Positions 11,430-23,063 of a stretch of 64,000 nt of DNA are shown here, in pieces. Numbering within the stretch: position 1 is the stretch's first letter; every line of letters starts with the position of its first letter. The translations under genes were made by a program, and so were the position numbers. The notes under the pieces were generated by a model. The model was given only the letters and a program-made list of their open reading frames with translations, was not told where the DNA came from and ran no database searches. This DNA comes from Neurospora tetraspora. Taxonomy: Eukaryota; Ascomycota; Sordariomycetes; Sordariales; Sordariaceae. The stretch is taken from contig NW_026944385.1 of the NCBI RefSeq assembly GCF_033439725.1, positions 2,947,001 to 3,011,000 of the forward strand, written 5' to 3'.

Positions 11430-13265
11430 TTAGAAGTGGATGGCCTTGGAGTAGGTGGCCATGGCGGCCTCCTTGAAAGCCTCGGCGAGGGTAGGGTGAG
11501 CGTGGCAGGTGCGGGCAATATCCTCGCTGGAAGCGCCATACTCGAGGGCAAGGGTACCCTCAGCAATCATCTCACCGGCGTTGGGGCCGATGATGTGAAC
11601 ACCGAGAATACGGTCGGTCTCGGGGTCGGCGATCATCTTGACCATACCCTCAGTGTCGAGGTTGGTCTTGGCGCGGGAGTTGGCGCTGAAGGGGAAGGTA
11701 CCGACGCGGTAGGGGATACCGGCCTTCTTGAGCTCCTGCTCGGACTGGCCAACCCAGGCAACCTCGGGGAAGGTGTACATGACCGAGGGAATGCAGCCGT
11801 AGTTGACGTGGCCGTGACCCTTCTTGATGTACTCAATGGCAGCAACGGCCTCCTCCTCGGCCTTGTGGGCAAGCATGGGGCCGAAGGTGACATCACCAAC
11901 GCAGCGAATGTGGGGGATCTGGGTGCGGTACTCGGAGTCGATGATGACACGGCCGCGCTCGTCCTTCTCGAGGCCAATGTTCTCGAGGCCGAGACCCTCG
12001 GTGTAGGGGCGGCGGCCAATAGCGACAAGAACGACGTCACCCTCGAGCTGTGTTCAAACAATGTCAGCTATACAACTCACAATAACGAACAGATTGTCTG
12101 CAGGGTGTCAAAAGCTACTCACAGTCTCGGGCTTGCCACCCTTGGCGGAGTCGACCTCGAGCTTGACGATCTCGCCAGTCTTGTCACCGGAAACGACCTT
12201 GGTGCCGGTTTTGAAGTTGATGCCCTGCTTCTTCAGGATCTTCTGGATGGACTTGGCGACCTCAAGGTCCATGCCGGGGCCACCAATCTGTTCGAGGAAC
12301 TCGATGACGGTGACCTCGGCGCCGAGACGGGACCAGACGGAAGCCATCTCGAGACCAATGATACCACCACCGATGACGAGCATCTTCTCGGGGACCTTCT
12401 CAAGAGCAATGGCGCCAGTGCTGCTGATGACGCGCTTCTCGTCGATCTCGAGGCCGGGGAAGGGGGTGACCTCGGAGCCAGTGGCGATAAGGATGTTCTT
12501 GCCCTTGACGGCGGTCTCGCCGCCGTCGTTGAGCTTGACGTTGACGGTGTGCTCATCGGCGAAAGTGCCGGTGCCCTTGATGTACTCGACGCCGTTCTTC
12601 TTGAGGAGGAACTCAACACCCTTGGTGAGACCGCTGACGGACTGCTCCTTGGCCTTCATGAGCTGGGCAAGGTTGAGCTTGACATCGCCGACCTCGATAC
12701 CGCGGTGTTTCGAGTCGTGGAGGATCTGGTGGTAGAGATGGGAGTTGTTGAGGAGCGACTTGGAGGGAATGCAGCCGACGTTCAGGCAGGTACCGCCGAG
12801 GGTGCCGCGCTTCTCGATACAGGCGACCTATATCCAGGAAACATGCGAGATAGGAGTCAGATATTGCCGTCATTCGTCGGTGTTGCGGTGTAGTTGATTC
12901 GCGATGCGACGCACCTTGAGACCCTCCTGGCCGGCCTTGATGGCAGCAACATAGCCAGCGACACCACCACCAATGATGACGAGATCCTTCTCCTCTACAG
13001 GCACATCAACAGTCAGCCGACCAGAATCCTTTGACGAGAACCAGCTCTTGATATTGGCAAACAGACCAGACTCGGTCGCATAGGTCCTCCTCAACTTGGG
13101 AGAAACGACGACGGGGAGCCTGTATGTGGTCGTCACGTCAGCCTCAGTACGCGCATGAGAAGACAGGGTGTCGGGAATCCGCCGGCAACCGGGACGCTGA
13201 GCTTACCCCGAGGGCTTGAAGGCGGACCGGACGGCAGCACGGCCTATTAATCTCTGGGACAGCAT
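11430..13265 (-). CDS. LPD1: Dihydrolipoamide dehydrogenase (E3), mitochondrial
   Basis: Four exons (13265-13207, 13119-12915, 12827-12123, 12047-11430), 528 residues. E3 reoxidises dihydrolipoamide in the pyruvate, 2-oxoglutarate and branched-chain dehydrogenase complexes and the glycine cleavage system, passing electrons through FAD to NAD+. The N-terminus ([16 protein letters not shown]) is a mitochondrial presequence rich in Arg and hydroxylated residues. The FAD-binding motif is [20 protein letters not shown]. The redox disulfide is in [13 protein letters not shown] (Cys 102 and 107). The NAD-binding motif is [15 protein letters not shown]. The FAD-contact motif is [18 protein letters not shown]. 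The C-terminal catalytic dyad is in [10 protein letters not shown] (His 507, Glu 512). Introns of 87, 87 and 75 nt leave a continuous frame. Codon use is strongly biased to C-ending codons, as in highly expressed fungal genes. Confidence 0.97.
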
Positions 13266-14452
13266 GGTGAAAGATATGTGCTGAATGGAAAACTAAAAAC
13301 GGAAACAGGAAAGATTCGAACGAACGAGCACACTACAGAGAGATGCCCGGGGAAGCAGGGAATGCGATTCGATGGTGAGAGGTCGAGAGTGTGTACTGAA
13401 CTGCAAAACGCCGCGCGAGAGACAATTGTTGGGATTCGAGGCGGAAGCTATTCACGGGAAGCGAAAAATGTCCAGTCCCACTTGTTCGGGTTGCCAGCCC
13501 GTCAGAGGCTCACATCGCTCAGAGGGCACCCGCTTTCCACCGTGCCCGTCCCCAAACTTGCCCGCTCGAGACAGCGCAGAGCGGAGTAGGTAGAGGTAGT
13601 GCCTGCTACTTAGGTAATGTACGTACTGCCTAATGCCAGTGCTAAGCGGGACGGGCGGTCAAGCCAGGTACCTCCATTGCGCGCTCTCCTGTCGCTGCTG
13701 CCCTGACTGCTTCGTTGAAACCCGGCGTCCCCAAGTGCTCCTTACGTTACTGTGCCCCGTTGCGACTTACTGCGTATGATTGGTCAAGATTCAGATATAG
13801 CTTGGCATGCCGCAGCTGACCCCAAAATTTTGACATCTCGCACTCCCGCTAGCCTTTTTTGACACTCATCCTGTGCTTGACAATTTGACATTGCTTGGCT
13901 GCTCAAGTCTCCCCAGTCGATCCCCTCTTTGCTCCCCTCCTTACTCCGCCCGTCAACGCCAAATAACCCCAGCTGCCGAATTGGAGAAGCAGCGAACTGT
14001 CACTGACCGTCTCCTCAGACGCCGGTATGATCGGATTACAGGCTTCAGTTTGTTTCAAGGCCAACATGGAACAGCGGCCGAACACATGGCTTTTCATCTC
14101 AAACCATCTGTCTCCTCCTCAATGTCCACATTCAACAGTCCCGCCCGTCCGACGACCCTCAAAAGACCCATCCCCTCGTTGCAAAACCGAATGACATCAT
14201 TGAGTGCTATTTACAGACCACTATATTTCCGTGGCTCCCGCAGACTGGAAAATGGTCCCTCGCTCCCTAGCAATTGCTCTCCCAGATGTCAACTCGATGT
14301 AGAAATTAGCTAAGTACATCAAATCAAACATACCTGCGCTCATCGCATGAACTTGTCAAGAAATTGGCTATTGGCCTTTTGCATATGCGTGGTAATTATA
14401 CTCCAATTCCCCAAGGTATCCGATCTATGTACAGGTATTCAACAAAGTAAAA
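13266..14452. other. Dihydrolipoamide dehydrogenase promoter and SGD1/NOM1 3' region
   Basis: 1.2 kb. A TAGGTA-type motif cluster lies at about 13,590-13,670. The stretch 13,870-14,310 has an open frame on the + strand, but its composition is Ser/Arg/Pro-rich with no family resemblance, so no gene is called. Confidence 0.5.
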
Positions 14453-17270
14453 CTATTCCACCAAGCCTTCGGCGGCGAGCAACGCATGCTCCAAGGCCGC
14501 CATGGCCGTCTTGCAACCCTCCTTGACGACCTTAGTGTTGGCCGCTCCTCCCGCGAGATCCGACTTCCGGACCACCTTCTTGATGAACCATTGCAGGCCC
14601 CTGGCAAGCTCGGGGACCCCTTCTACAGCCGCAAACACCGATGTAATCGTCTCATCCCGGCCCTTGTCGCCGCCTTTTCCGGCTTCTAGAAGCACGGTAA
14701 TCAGCAGGATCTCCACTAGCGCCCGCGTCTTGGTCTGTAGATAAGGCAGATTGAGGCATTTGAGAATCGCCAGCCCTAGCGATCCACCTGCCACCATCGC
14801 TCCGAACAGCTTCGCGATGTTTACAAGCCGCCGCATGTCCATTGCATCTTCGTCCTCCTCATCCTCCACGTCGTCGCCAAAAACGGATTCTCCGAGACGC
14901 CTGAATAGCTTCCAGAGCGCGTCTTGGAACGACCACCGGATTTTGCGATCCCCGCAAAGCTTCTTGGCCACCAAGGTGTAGTATGGGTTGTAGACCTGCT
15001 CTGCGCCGGCGCACTGGATGATCACATATGGAACCTCTCTCTGGCGCTCCTTGTTCAGGCGCAACTTGAGGATGCGGTAGTAGGCATCTTCGTAGTCCGT
15101 GGCGGACATTATCGACACGAAAATGGACCGGCGCACGTCCGTGTTCATCTGGTTTTCCCTGGCAAGTTCTCCGAGGTCAGGCATGTCCTCGACATCCTCC
15201 AACACAAAGCTTTCGTCGTCCGAGTCAACGTTATCCTGGATGACGTCGTCTTGAGTCGAGGGCTTCTTGTCACCGTCCTTATCTTTGCCCGCCCAGCTAG
15301 CGCCTACAAGCCACCATTTGCCCTTCTTGTCGGCATCGCGAATATCGGCAAGGGTCATTCGCAAAGGCTCGGACGTCTTGCTGGTCTTCAGGGTGCCCAA
15401 AAGCTTCTTCATCTTGGTTGTGTGATCCGTGAGAACGGCGGAAGCGCCTAGTCCTGTCTTCATCTTGTTGTTCTTCAAGTCGTTGATGGTCTCAATCATG
15501 AACTTAGTTCTGACGCTGAGGTTCTTCTCTCCGATCTTGGCAACAGCCGGGCGGATAAGGGTAACAATATCCTTGAGAGACATAGGGTCATCTTGTCGGA
15601 GGGCTGGGCCAGCAATGCGCACAATTCTGAGTAAAAGTTCCGCGTTTAGCTCCGACAGATCACCCAGAAGGACTCGAATGAAGTCGAAGAGCAAGTTGGG
15701 GCCCACGAGTTGAAAGTTGTAGAGTTCGGATAGGAAGGTGATGATGTTGGACGTCTGTTTTGGTACGTCTGGCCGTTCCTTTGCAGCTTCCTTAGCCTCC
15801 TCGTAATGTTTGTCGAATCGCTCAATCACTTCTTGAATCAGTTGTGCGCCAAAGTCCATGCCGATCACCTTGAAGATACCAGTAGCAAAACCGGCGGTAA
15901 GAACGAGCAACGTATCAGGCAGCGTCGTTGGCTCGCACACTTGGATGAGTAGGAGATCGACAATGTTTGACGTGAGATGTTGTCGCGGGTTGTCGCGGTA
16001 AAGCTTTTCAAAGTCCATAATAATGGATAACAGGTTGGACTCTGTCATCCTGTTGATGAGACCTTGTGTTTGACGGCGAATCCGGGCCACCAACTCCGCG
16101 TCTGAGCCTGCCTCTTGTCGCTTGGATGGTGGTACGTATTTTGCTACCGTCTGCCCAGTCGTAGGCGCAACGTATGGGTTTTCGCGGACTCGTTCTGGCG
16201 GCTTTTGTACGGTTTCTTCGTCATCGTCGGGTTCTTCGTCATCCTCGTCCTCGTCCTCGTCGAACCCTCCAAAACCATCATCATCCTCATCCTCGCCCGA
16301 GATGTCGCTTTCCCCATCTTCTTCGTCGTCCATGTCTTCGTCTTGATCAACATCGTCGTCTTCTCCGTCAGAGTCCAACCCCTCTAATAGATCGTCCAAG
16401 CCATCGTCCTCTTCGTCCAGTTCGGAGTCTTCCTCTTCTTCCTCGTCTAATTCGGGTTCCTTCGTCTTCTTCATCGCCTCTTCCGCTTTCCTCCTCTTCG
16501 CCGCAAGCCACTCATCCGCTTCAGACTTCCGCTTCCTTTTCTCGCTTGTTTCGTCGTCTACGCCAGGGAGGCCTTCTAGCAGGTGAAGAAGACCATCCTC
16601 CTGGAAGGACTTGGGAAGCGATTTGCGTCCCTTGAGGCCGAGCTTCTTTTCGAGGTCGGCGATCTCCTTGTCGTCTTGCGCCAATCGTTCCATGACGGTT
16701 TTCGAGATTTTTGGCTGTGACTTCGGTTTGGATACTATTGGGACATCGCTTTCCTCTTCATCGTCCACGTCTTCGCCGTCATCATCTTCGTCTTCGTCGA
16801 GGTCTAGGTCGTCGTCGTCCTCGTCGAGATCAATATCCTCCTCCTCATCAAAACCCTCGTCGTCGTCTTCGTCGAGATCAACATCTTCCTCCTCCTCCTC
16901 CTCCAATTGTTGTTTCTTTCCCTTCTTCAAGATGGGCTTGGGCTCCTTCGTAGATGCGGCGTCGACCTTCTTCTGTGCTTTCGGGGGTACCGCGCGTTCG
17001 GCATGGTAGCTTTTCGTGGACGAGGTGCGGTGTGTCTTTTTCTGTGTTCTCTCTGCTTTGCGACGATCCTTTCTTGATTGAAATTGATTCTTGCGACCTC
17101 CGTAAGATTGTTCTGTGATAGTTAGAATTTCGTCCGAGAACCTTGTTCTCCAGGCAGGAATGGCAATGGCTGTGTGGGCGCATGGAGCATGCTCACTCAC
17201 CTTCTACGCCGAGCTCCTTCAGAAGGTTGTCAGGCAGTTTTGGAGCCTTTATCCTCCTAGAGGGTGCCAT
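14453..17270 (-). CDS. SGD1: SGD1/NOM1-type nucleolar MIF4G-MA3 protein
   Basis: Two exons (17270-17201, 17112-14453), 909 residues, close to the 899 of yeast Sgd1. The family acts in the nucleolus in 18S rRNA processing and small-subunit biogenesis. The first exon gives MAPSRRIKAPKLPDNLLKEL, and splicing yields GVEEQSYGGRKNQFQSRKDR, the conserved N-terminus. Residues about 94-330 are strongly acidic, with Asp/Glu runs broken by a basic block (KRKRKSEADEWLAAKRRK). A MIF4G domain follows (about 365-570, from LVARIRRQTQGLINRMTESN). An MA3 domain lies near residues 680-790 (RRSIFVSIMSATDYEDAYYR). The gene is divergent from SRP14 across only 393 bp. Apart from the 88-nt first intron I see no further introns. 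The acidic region is a slippage-prone GAN-rich tract. Confidence 0.94.
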
Positions 17271-17663
17271 GTCGTGATATGTGCGTGGGGAGGTGTAGAT
17301 GTGTTTGTTGGTAAGACCTTCAAACTTTGCGGGACCCTTTCGCAGCTGCGTAGAAGAGCGCGCGACTGGGACCTTGCTGTCGTTATCGGATATTTTTTTG
17401 CTTATCGGTCGGGTTCAAGGTTCCAGGCTTGTGGAAATGCGGGGCCAAAAGCGCCAAGAAAAGAAGCGGATCTCCAGACCTTAGGCCCCACGGGTTGGTT
17501 TTATGGAGCAGTGACATTCCACTTTCACTCCAACAGACGGGAGCTGGCCAACAGTGGGGAAAGCTGCCACTCGTTGGCACACATCAATCATTCCAGGTTG
17601 CCCTCACAATCACTCATCAACCAATTTGTTAGCTTGCCTTTTGAAGCAAATCAACCGGGCATC
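17271..17663. promoter_or_regulatory. Divergent promoter region of SGD1/NOM1 and SRP14
   Basis: 393 bp between two divergent start codons, so both 5' leaders and core promoters must fit here. No canonical TATA box stands out. The assignment rests on gene arrangement only. Confidence 0.55.
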
Positions 17664-18300
17664 ATGGGCCATTTAACCCACGACGAGGTATTATAATACA
17701 ATATTGACTTCTGTGAATCCTACCTAAAGAGACCATGCTAATCTGAAATATCAACTTACTATAGTTCTTCTCCAAGCTCACCGAGCTGTTCGACTATAGG
17801 AAGAATCAAGATCATGGAACCATCAACCTAGTACAGAAGAGGCGTACGTGTACCTACACCGGAACTGGCCCTGATTGGAGACGCCTCGGCGAGCCTTATT
17901 ATCCTCACGAGAACCATCACGGTTCCCCTTTTTACCTTCACTTCCACCGAAGCTAATCCCTCCCACAGTATCCTACAACACCCCCTCCCAATCCACAGAC
18001 ACCGACCCTCTCACCGACCTCAACCCGGCCACCCCGCTACCAGTTCTCATCCGCGCCACCAACGCAAAGGGAAAGGACAGGAGGAAGGAAAAGGTCAAGC
18101 TCTCCACCATCGTTGAGCCGGCCGACCTGGAGGCCTTTTACGGGCGGTACGCCGATGTGTGCAAGAAGGGCATGGGTGCGTTGAAGCCGAGAGACAGGAC
18201 CAAGAGGAAAAAGCAGTCGAGGAAGAAGAAGGGTCCCTCTACCACCGCTGGAGGCCCTGGTGTTGGTGCGGGTGGGACTTCTATGATGGCTATTCCGTGA
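17664..18300 (+). CDS. SRP14: Signal recognition particle 14 kDa subunit
   Basis: Three exons (17664-17687, 17765-17843, 17969-18300), 144 residues. SRP14 pairs with the Alu domain of SRP RNA and slows elongation while ribosomes dock at the ER. Exon 1 encodes only MGHLTHDE. The frame continues as FFSKLTELFDYRKNQDHGTI, then after a second intron LSYNTPSQ, the expected strand-helix-strand order. The conserved core KVKLSTIVEPADLEAFYGRY is clear. The C-terminal tail is basic (RTKRKKQSRKKKG) and ends in a Gly-rich stretch, as in fungal and human homologues. Introns are 77 and 125 nt, the second ending in CCCACAG. The short first exon means that single-exon callers would miss the true N-terminus. 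Confidence 0.95.
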
Positions 18301-19677
18301 TTCAAACTTCGAAGCGTCGCAAATCACATCGTTGCTTTTTTATCTTCTTTCTTGTGCGTACCTAGACCTAACGGGGGGAGATCTGTATGATAGTACCCAT
18401 ATCGAATTTTGTAATGTCCGCAAGTTGGTATGGTGGAATACCTTGGTTCAAGTCAGAACAAAAAAGAAAAAAAGCTGGGCTGCCCAAGCCTGGAGTTGAA
18501 CTCGAGTGCCAGCTGCATGCCTACGAAAATACCACGCGTTTTCTGGCTCTCAGCACACCTACCACGTAAGCTACTGGAGTTGTTGAAAGGTGCAAACTAG
18601 GGAGATTACATGGTCCCGGTGTGAAGGTCCAGTCCTGCCGCTGGAAGTCTGGAGCCCTAGTGGTTATGGAGATGGAGGGGAAAGGGGGAACATCAGATGA
18701 ATGAATGAAGAAGCGTGAGACAACAACTTCTGTGCCTTGACAGAGAAGCAACGAAGAGGAAAATAAGAACGAGCCAAATCGACAGCGTTCACACGCTCGT
18801 TTCAACTCTGCTGGCTGGCCTTCACGATCCTGTTTTAGGTTGTCGACTTGATCACCAGGAGAGTCGTGGATGGAGTACTCGTATGAGTGACTCGATCCAA
18901 AGAGTCCTATTAGCCCAGCTATCATTTATCCTTTTGGAAGACAACAAGACTGCCCAGGTGAAGCAGCAGCTACCAGATCCTGACCTCAGGAACAGATACA
19001 TTTAAGCCGCTCTCACGAGCATCAGCTAAGGGGTAGCCGGCTTACTCGTTTTCAATTCGATTCATCACCACGATACACCAAGATCACGTCACATCACCTT
19101 GGTTTCACCATGTTGTGGCTTTCATTCAGGCCACTGAGAGTTGCATGTTTAAAGTTCGATCTTGATCTCAAGGTCAACGGAGATGTTGCCAGGTTCTCTT
19201 CGAGAGTACAGTCTAAAGGCGGTGATGTAGGTGAAAAAAAGATCAACTGTCCATTTTGAGGGCCCGAACCGAAAACCACTTGCTGAAAAAAGGCGGAGAG
19301 CCAGTAATCAGCCGCAAGAAAAACAAAGAGTTTCAGTAGGGCTCACTTCTCCCAAGTGCTAAACTCGGCAAGGGAAAGCATGTCTGCAAATTTAACTTCC
19401 TCAACTTCCTTTCTCCCACACCATCCTCCACATGCTTGTCATGCGGCCCTTCAGACTACTGCCCTATCCCAGGCCAACGCTCTCGACCACTAAATCCCTG
19501 ACCATAGCCACCTGTCCGTAGACAAGTAGTGCAATGGAAAAGATTGAACCGAGTGCCACATCGAAGGCAGGCTTAAATCCAGTCATATGATACACACCTC
19601 CAAACGAAAAATCCCAAACTGTCAAAAGAAATCTGTCGCATCAACCAGTATGACTGACGCGATATTCGGAGATCAGT
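18301..19677. other. Convergent 3' region between SRP14 and the Gbp2-like gene
   Basis: 1.4 kb, longer than two 3' UTRs need. Around 18,460-18,500 there is an A-rich run followed by a short palindrome (GGGCTGCCC) and a tRNA-T-arm-like word, but no cloverleaf can be folded. No protein family seen. Confidence 0.45.
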
Positions 19678-22600
19678 TTACATAATCTGATCCTGTGTCA
19701 GGCCACCATGGGGGTCGGTATCCATGCTGTCGCCGCCAGCACCAGGGTTAAGGTATTTGACGAAGCTCAGGCCGAGAGGACGTCCGCCGTACTGGTAACC
19801 CTGGAACTTTTGGATCGCGGTGTCGGCGGTGTCGGCATTGTCAAAGCGAACGACGCCAGAGCCGCGAGAGCGACCGCTGGGCTCATACTGAATCTCAGCC
19901 TGCTCTACCTTACCAATAGTAGAGAAGAGCTCGACGAGATCCTCATTGCTGGTCGACCAGGGGAGCTAAAAGGAGAACGGACAAGTCAGAGAAAATCGGA
20001 TAATGGGGGGGGGGGCACAAGAGTCAAGTGTAACTTACGTTCCGGACGTAAATGACCTCGGACCTTTCAGTACCAGAAGTAGCGAAGTCAGTGAACGGGT
20101 TGGGCTGAGCAGCCGGCTGGTTGGCATCGAAGCTGGGGGCACCACCGGGAGCTCCTCCGAAGCCGCCACGACCGCCGAAGCCACCTCCAAAGCCACCGCG
20201 GCCACCACCAAAGCCACCGCGACCGAAACCGCCGAAAGCGCCACGGCCGCCGCCGAAGCCGCCACGTCCGCCGAAGCCACCAGGACCTATGCCTGCACCG
20301 GCAAAGCGATCCTCGCGAACCTCTAGCATACGGCCCTGCCAATCGTAACCATTGAACTGTTGGATGGCGTTGCGAGCATCATCCGGGGTCTCGAAGACAA
20401 CGATACCCGATCCCTTCGGGCGTCCATCAGGTCCGATATGAACGTCAGCGCGAATAACACCACCGTTACGGGCTATAACAAGTTAGCAATGAAAGCTGCA
20501 GGTTACGCTGAAGCCTAAAACGAGTTGGCAACTTACCAGCCTGTCTGAACAGATCCTTCAAATCCTGCCAGCCAACATTGTACGGCAGCTGTGGGAAAGG
20601 TTGGTTAGTGTGCCTCAAGATGGAAAGGAGTATGAATGGGGGATGGAACAAACGTTGGAGACGTAGATCTGGCGACCACCGCCACCAGCCATGGGACCAC
20701 CACCGAAGCCGCCGGGGCCAGCATGGCCGGGAACAGCTCCATATCCGTTGGGGCCCATGCCGCCACCAAAACCACCGCGGGTGGCACCTCCTCCGGGGGG
20801 GCCGAAACGAGGCTCGGCCTCACGGTCCTGAAAACAGGTTTAGTATATGGTTATTCTGACGATAGTCCAGGCGTGAACTTGCCTCGCGAACATAGACAAG
20901 TCTGCCCATGAGGTTTTGGTTGCTCAGGGTAGCAACGGCGTTTTGGGCTTGCTCCCTGGTCGCATATTCCACAATTCTAGTCAAGAACGTGATGTCAGTA
21001 TCTAGTCTCTTAGCAAGTGGTTGATGGATTCCAAGTTTGACTTACCCGCATCCCTACAAATTCCATGGACAAAGATGTCCCAACCCGTCAATCCAACAAT
21101 CCATCAAAAATAACCGAAAGGAAGGGAGCCACAAAAGAACCAGTAGCCGAACGCAAATCACTCATAGCCCACCTTCGACATTCCATTAGGAAGCAGCAAC
21201 ACATCGGCGTAGAGCACCTCTCCAGCTAATAACGGGTTAGCAACACATGGGGCCCGATCCTTGCTTCTTGCCTCACGACATACCCTGTCTCATAAAATCC
21301 TTGAGGTGGTGCCATTTGACGTCGTAGGACAAGTTGCCGACGTAGACGCGGCGGTCCTGCTGCGACGTTTCCCGAATGTTGTTCATGACTTGTTCACGAT
21401 GAGCGGCGCGGTCTTCGAAAGTTCGATGAGGTTGTCCGTTGTAACCAGTTCCTTGTCCTCCAGCAGGCGCACCTTGGCCAGTCATAGGGGTGCGGCTTCT
21501 TCTCCGATGGCGACTCCGCGAACGGTCACGGGGCGAATATGAACGGCGAGTATTGGGGCTTCTAGAACGTCCACGTCTGGGGGAACGGGACCTCTCACGC
21601 TTTGAGGAAGGTCGTCGTCAGCGAATGAACAAGTGCAAGGTCTGGAGAGAGGAAAATAAAGAAGTGTGTGGAAGTTGGAGAACAAAGGACGAGGGGAATA
21701 AAGTGAACTGCAAGTGACCGGGTCTGCAGGTGGTTGCGTGTTGTGACGGCCAGAAGGGTACTCGTTCCCCACTGCTAGCTCCTAGCTTATGCGAGTCAAG
21801 GATGGAAGCTTGACCAAAGATCGCCAGGACAAGTCGATCAGACTAGACTAGTTGATCGAGGCCACAAATCGGGGGACTGACGCGAATCCTTCGAGGTAAG
21901 GGCTTGAAAAAGATGCTATACCCTCGCGGTGCTTGTGAAGAAAGAGGAGGGGTGCGTCACGAGCGTGACGGACTGGTGAAATGATTGTGGACGCTGACTG
22001 AAACAGGCCGGCGCTGAAAAAAACGAGGGAAAGGGACGGAATGAGCAACTTGAATGCGTGGTACTTACAGGGCGATAAGTGTCTCCTGCTGCGTCGGCTG
22101 TAGAAAGAGAAACTAGGTTAGACCAAATGGATAAAGTAGAACGATGTAAGTGGTTAAGTGGGGAGACGAGAGAAAGAAAGGTGGAGGGGGCGGAGTATGG
22201 GGATGTTGTGGGAGAAATGAAGTGACCAGTGGCAACTGGGGGGAAAGCAGCCCGCGCAAGGAATTGACACAGGGCGTAGGAAAGGTAGGTAGAGAGAGGT
22301 AGGTAGTGTGAGAGCTTGTGATGCGGCGGGGTGAGAATAACCTGATGATTCCAACCACTGTGGACCGGAAAGGGAAGACGTGCAGGAGGATGGGGGAGGG
22401 GGAGGGAGGGGTGCCAATTGTATATATGTAGCCTGAGGGCAGGCAGGACAAGGCGACGCAAGGCAAAGAACGCGGGCACGTCACTGCAGCAATACTGCAG
22501 CCCCCGTCTGCGAACGGCGGGAAGGGTAACGCGAGCTTCCACTTGGCCAAGAGAAGTCGGGAGCACAACCCAACCACAACTCGCAAACCGGGCCCGCCAG

Positions 22601-23063
22601 GTGACTTTTGGTCAAGATCAAATGCCGTTGCGACTGAATGCTCTCATTGAGGTTACAAAGCTGGCGTGATACGCCATCGACGCATCGCCTAGTGCTCCCG
22701 ACAACGAGATTCATACAAACGCAACATGGGACCGAGAAGGCTGGCTATCGAGGTGACTGGTGCCTCTAGACGCGACAAGCCATCCCGAGTGGTGAGGAGG
22801 GGTAAAGGGCGAGTGATCGGGTAAGATTGCCGGGGGAAACAAAAGGGAAGTCCAACGTGAAAATGAGGAGTCGTCTCGGCCGCCACCGCCAGAGAGCTCC
22901 AAGGTGGGATGGATTGGGTGAGACCAAGCTGTGTGAGACTGTGAGGGAGGATATGGAGAAAGCCGAGAAGCGCACGGCAGCCAGCTTCAGGACACTGGAG
23001 AGACAGCGAGAAGAGACCGGCCGCGGTGCTGGCTGGCTTGGTGTCAGACTGGAACTTACCCAT
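19678..23063 (-). CDS. GBP2: Gbp2/Hrb1-type SR-like RNA-binding protein with three RRMs
   Basis: Ten coding exons: 23063-23060, 22097-22069, 21599-21284, 21225-21173, 21053-21046, 20976-20883, 20827-20654, 20588-20537, 20472-20039, 19965-19678; 483 residues, frame continuous. In yeast, Gbp2/Hrb1 bind poly(A) RNA, travel with TREX and monitor splicing before export. The N-terminus is [11 protein letters not shown] followed by an RS domain ([15 protein letters not shown]). RRM1 begins [23 protein letters not shown]2 begins [23 protein letters not shown]3 begins [20 protein letters not shown]. Gly-rich linkers with FGG/RGG repeats lie on either side of RRM2. The first coding exon has only four coding bases. 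Introns 1 and 2 are 962 and 469 nt, very long for this genome. Exon 5 is an 8-nt microexon inside RNP-1, and intron 6 uses a GC donor. The family call is strong; the yeast name is by analogy. Confidence 0.88.
20005..20015 (+). repeat. G11 homopolymer in Gbp2-like intron 9
   Basis: Eleven consecutive G on the + strand (C on the sense strand) within the intron 20038-19966. A likely length-variable site. Confidence 0.85.

Noticed and set aside
11436-12893. 485-codon open frame antisense to dihydrolipoamide dehydrogenase
   Set aside because: It mirrors strongly biased codons of the real gene, crosses its introns, and its Leu/Gly/Asp-rich translation resembles no family.
18465-18575. Possible tRNA or other Pol III gene on the minus strand
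   Set aside because: There is a T-arm-like word and a T-rich run, but stems do not pair and no A box or cloverleaf can be drawn.
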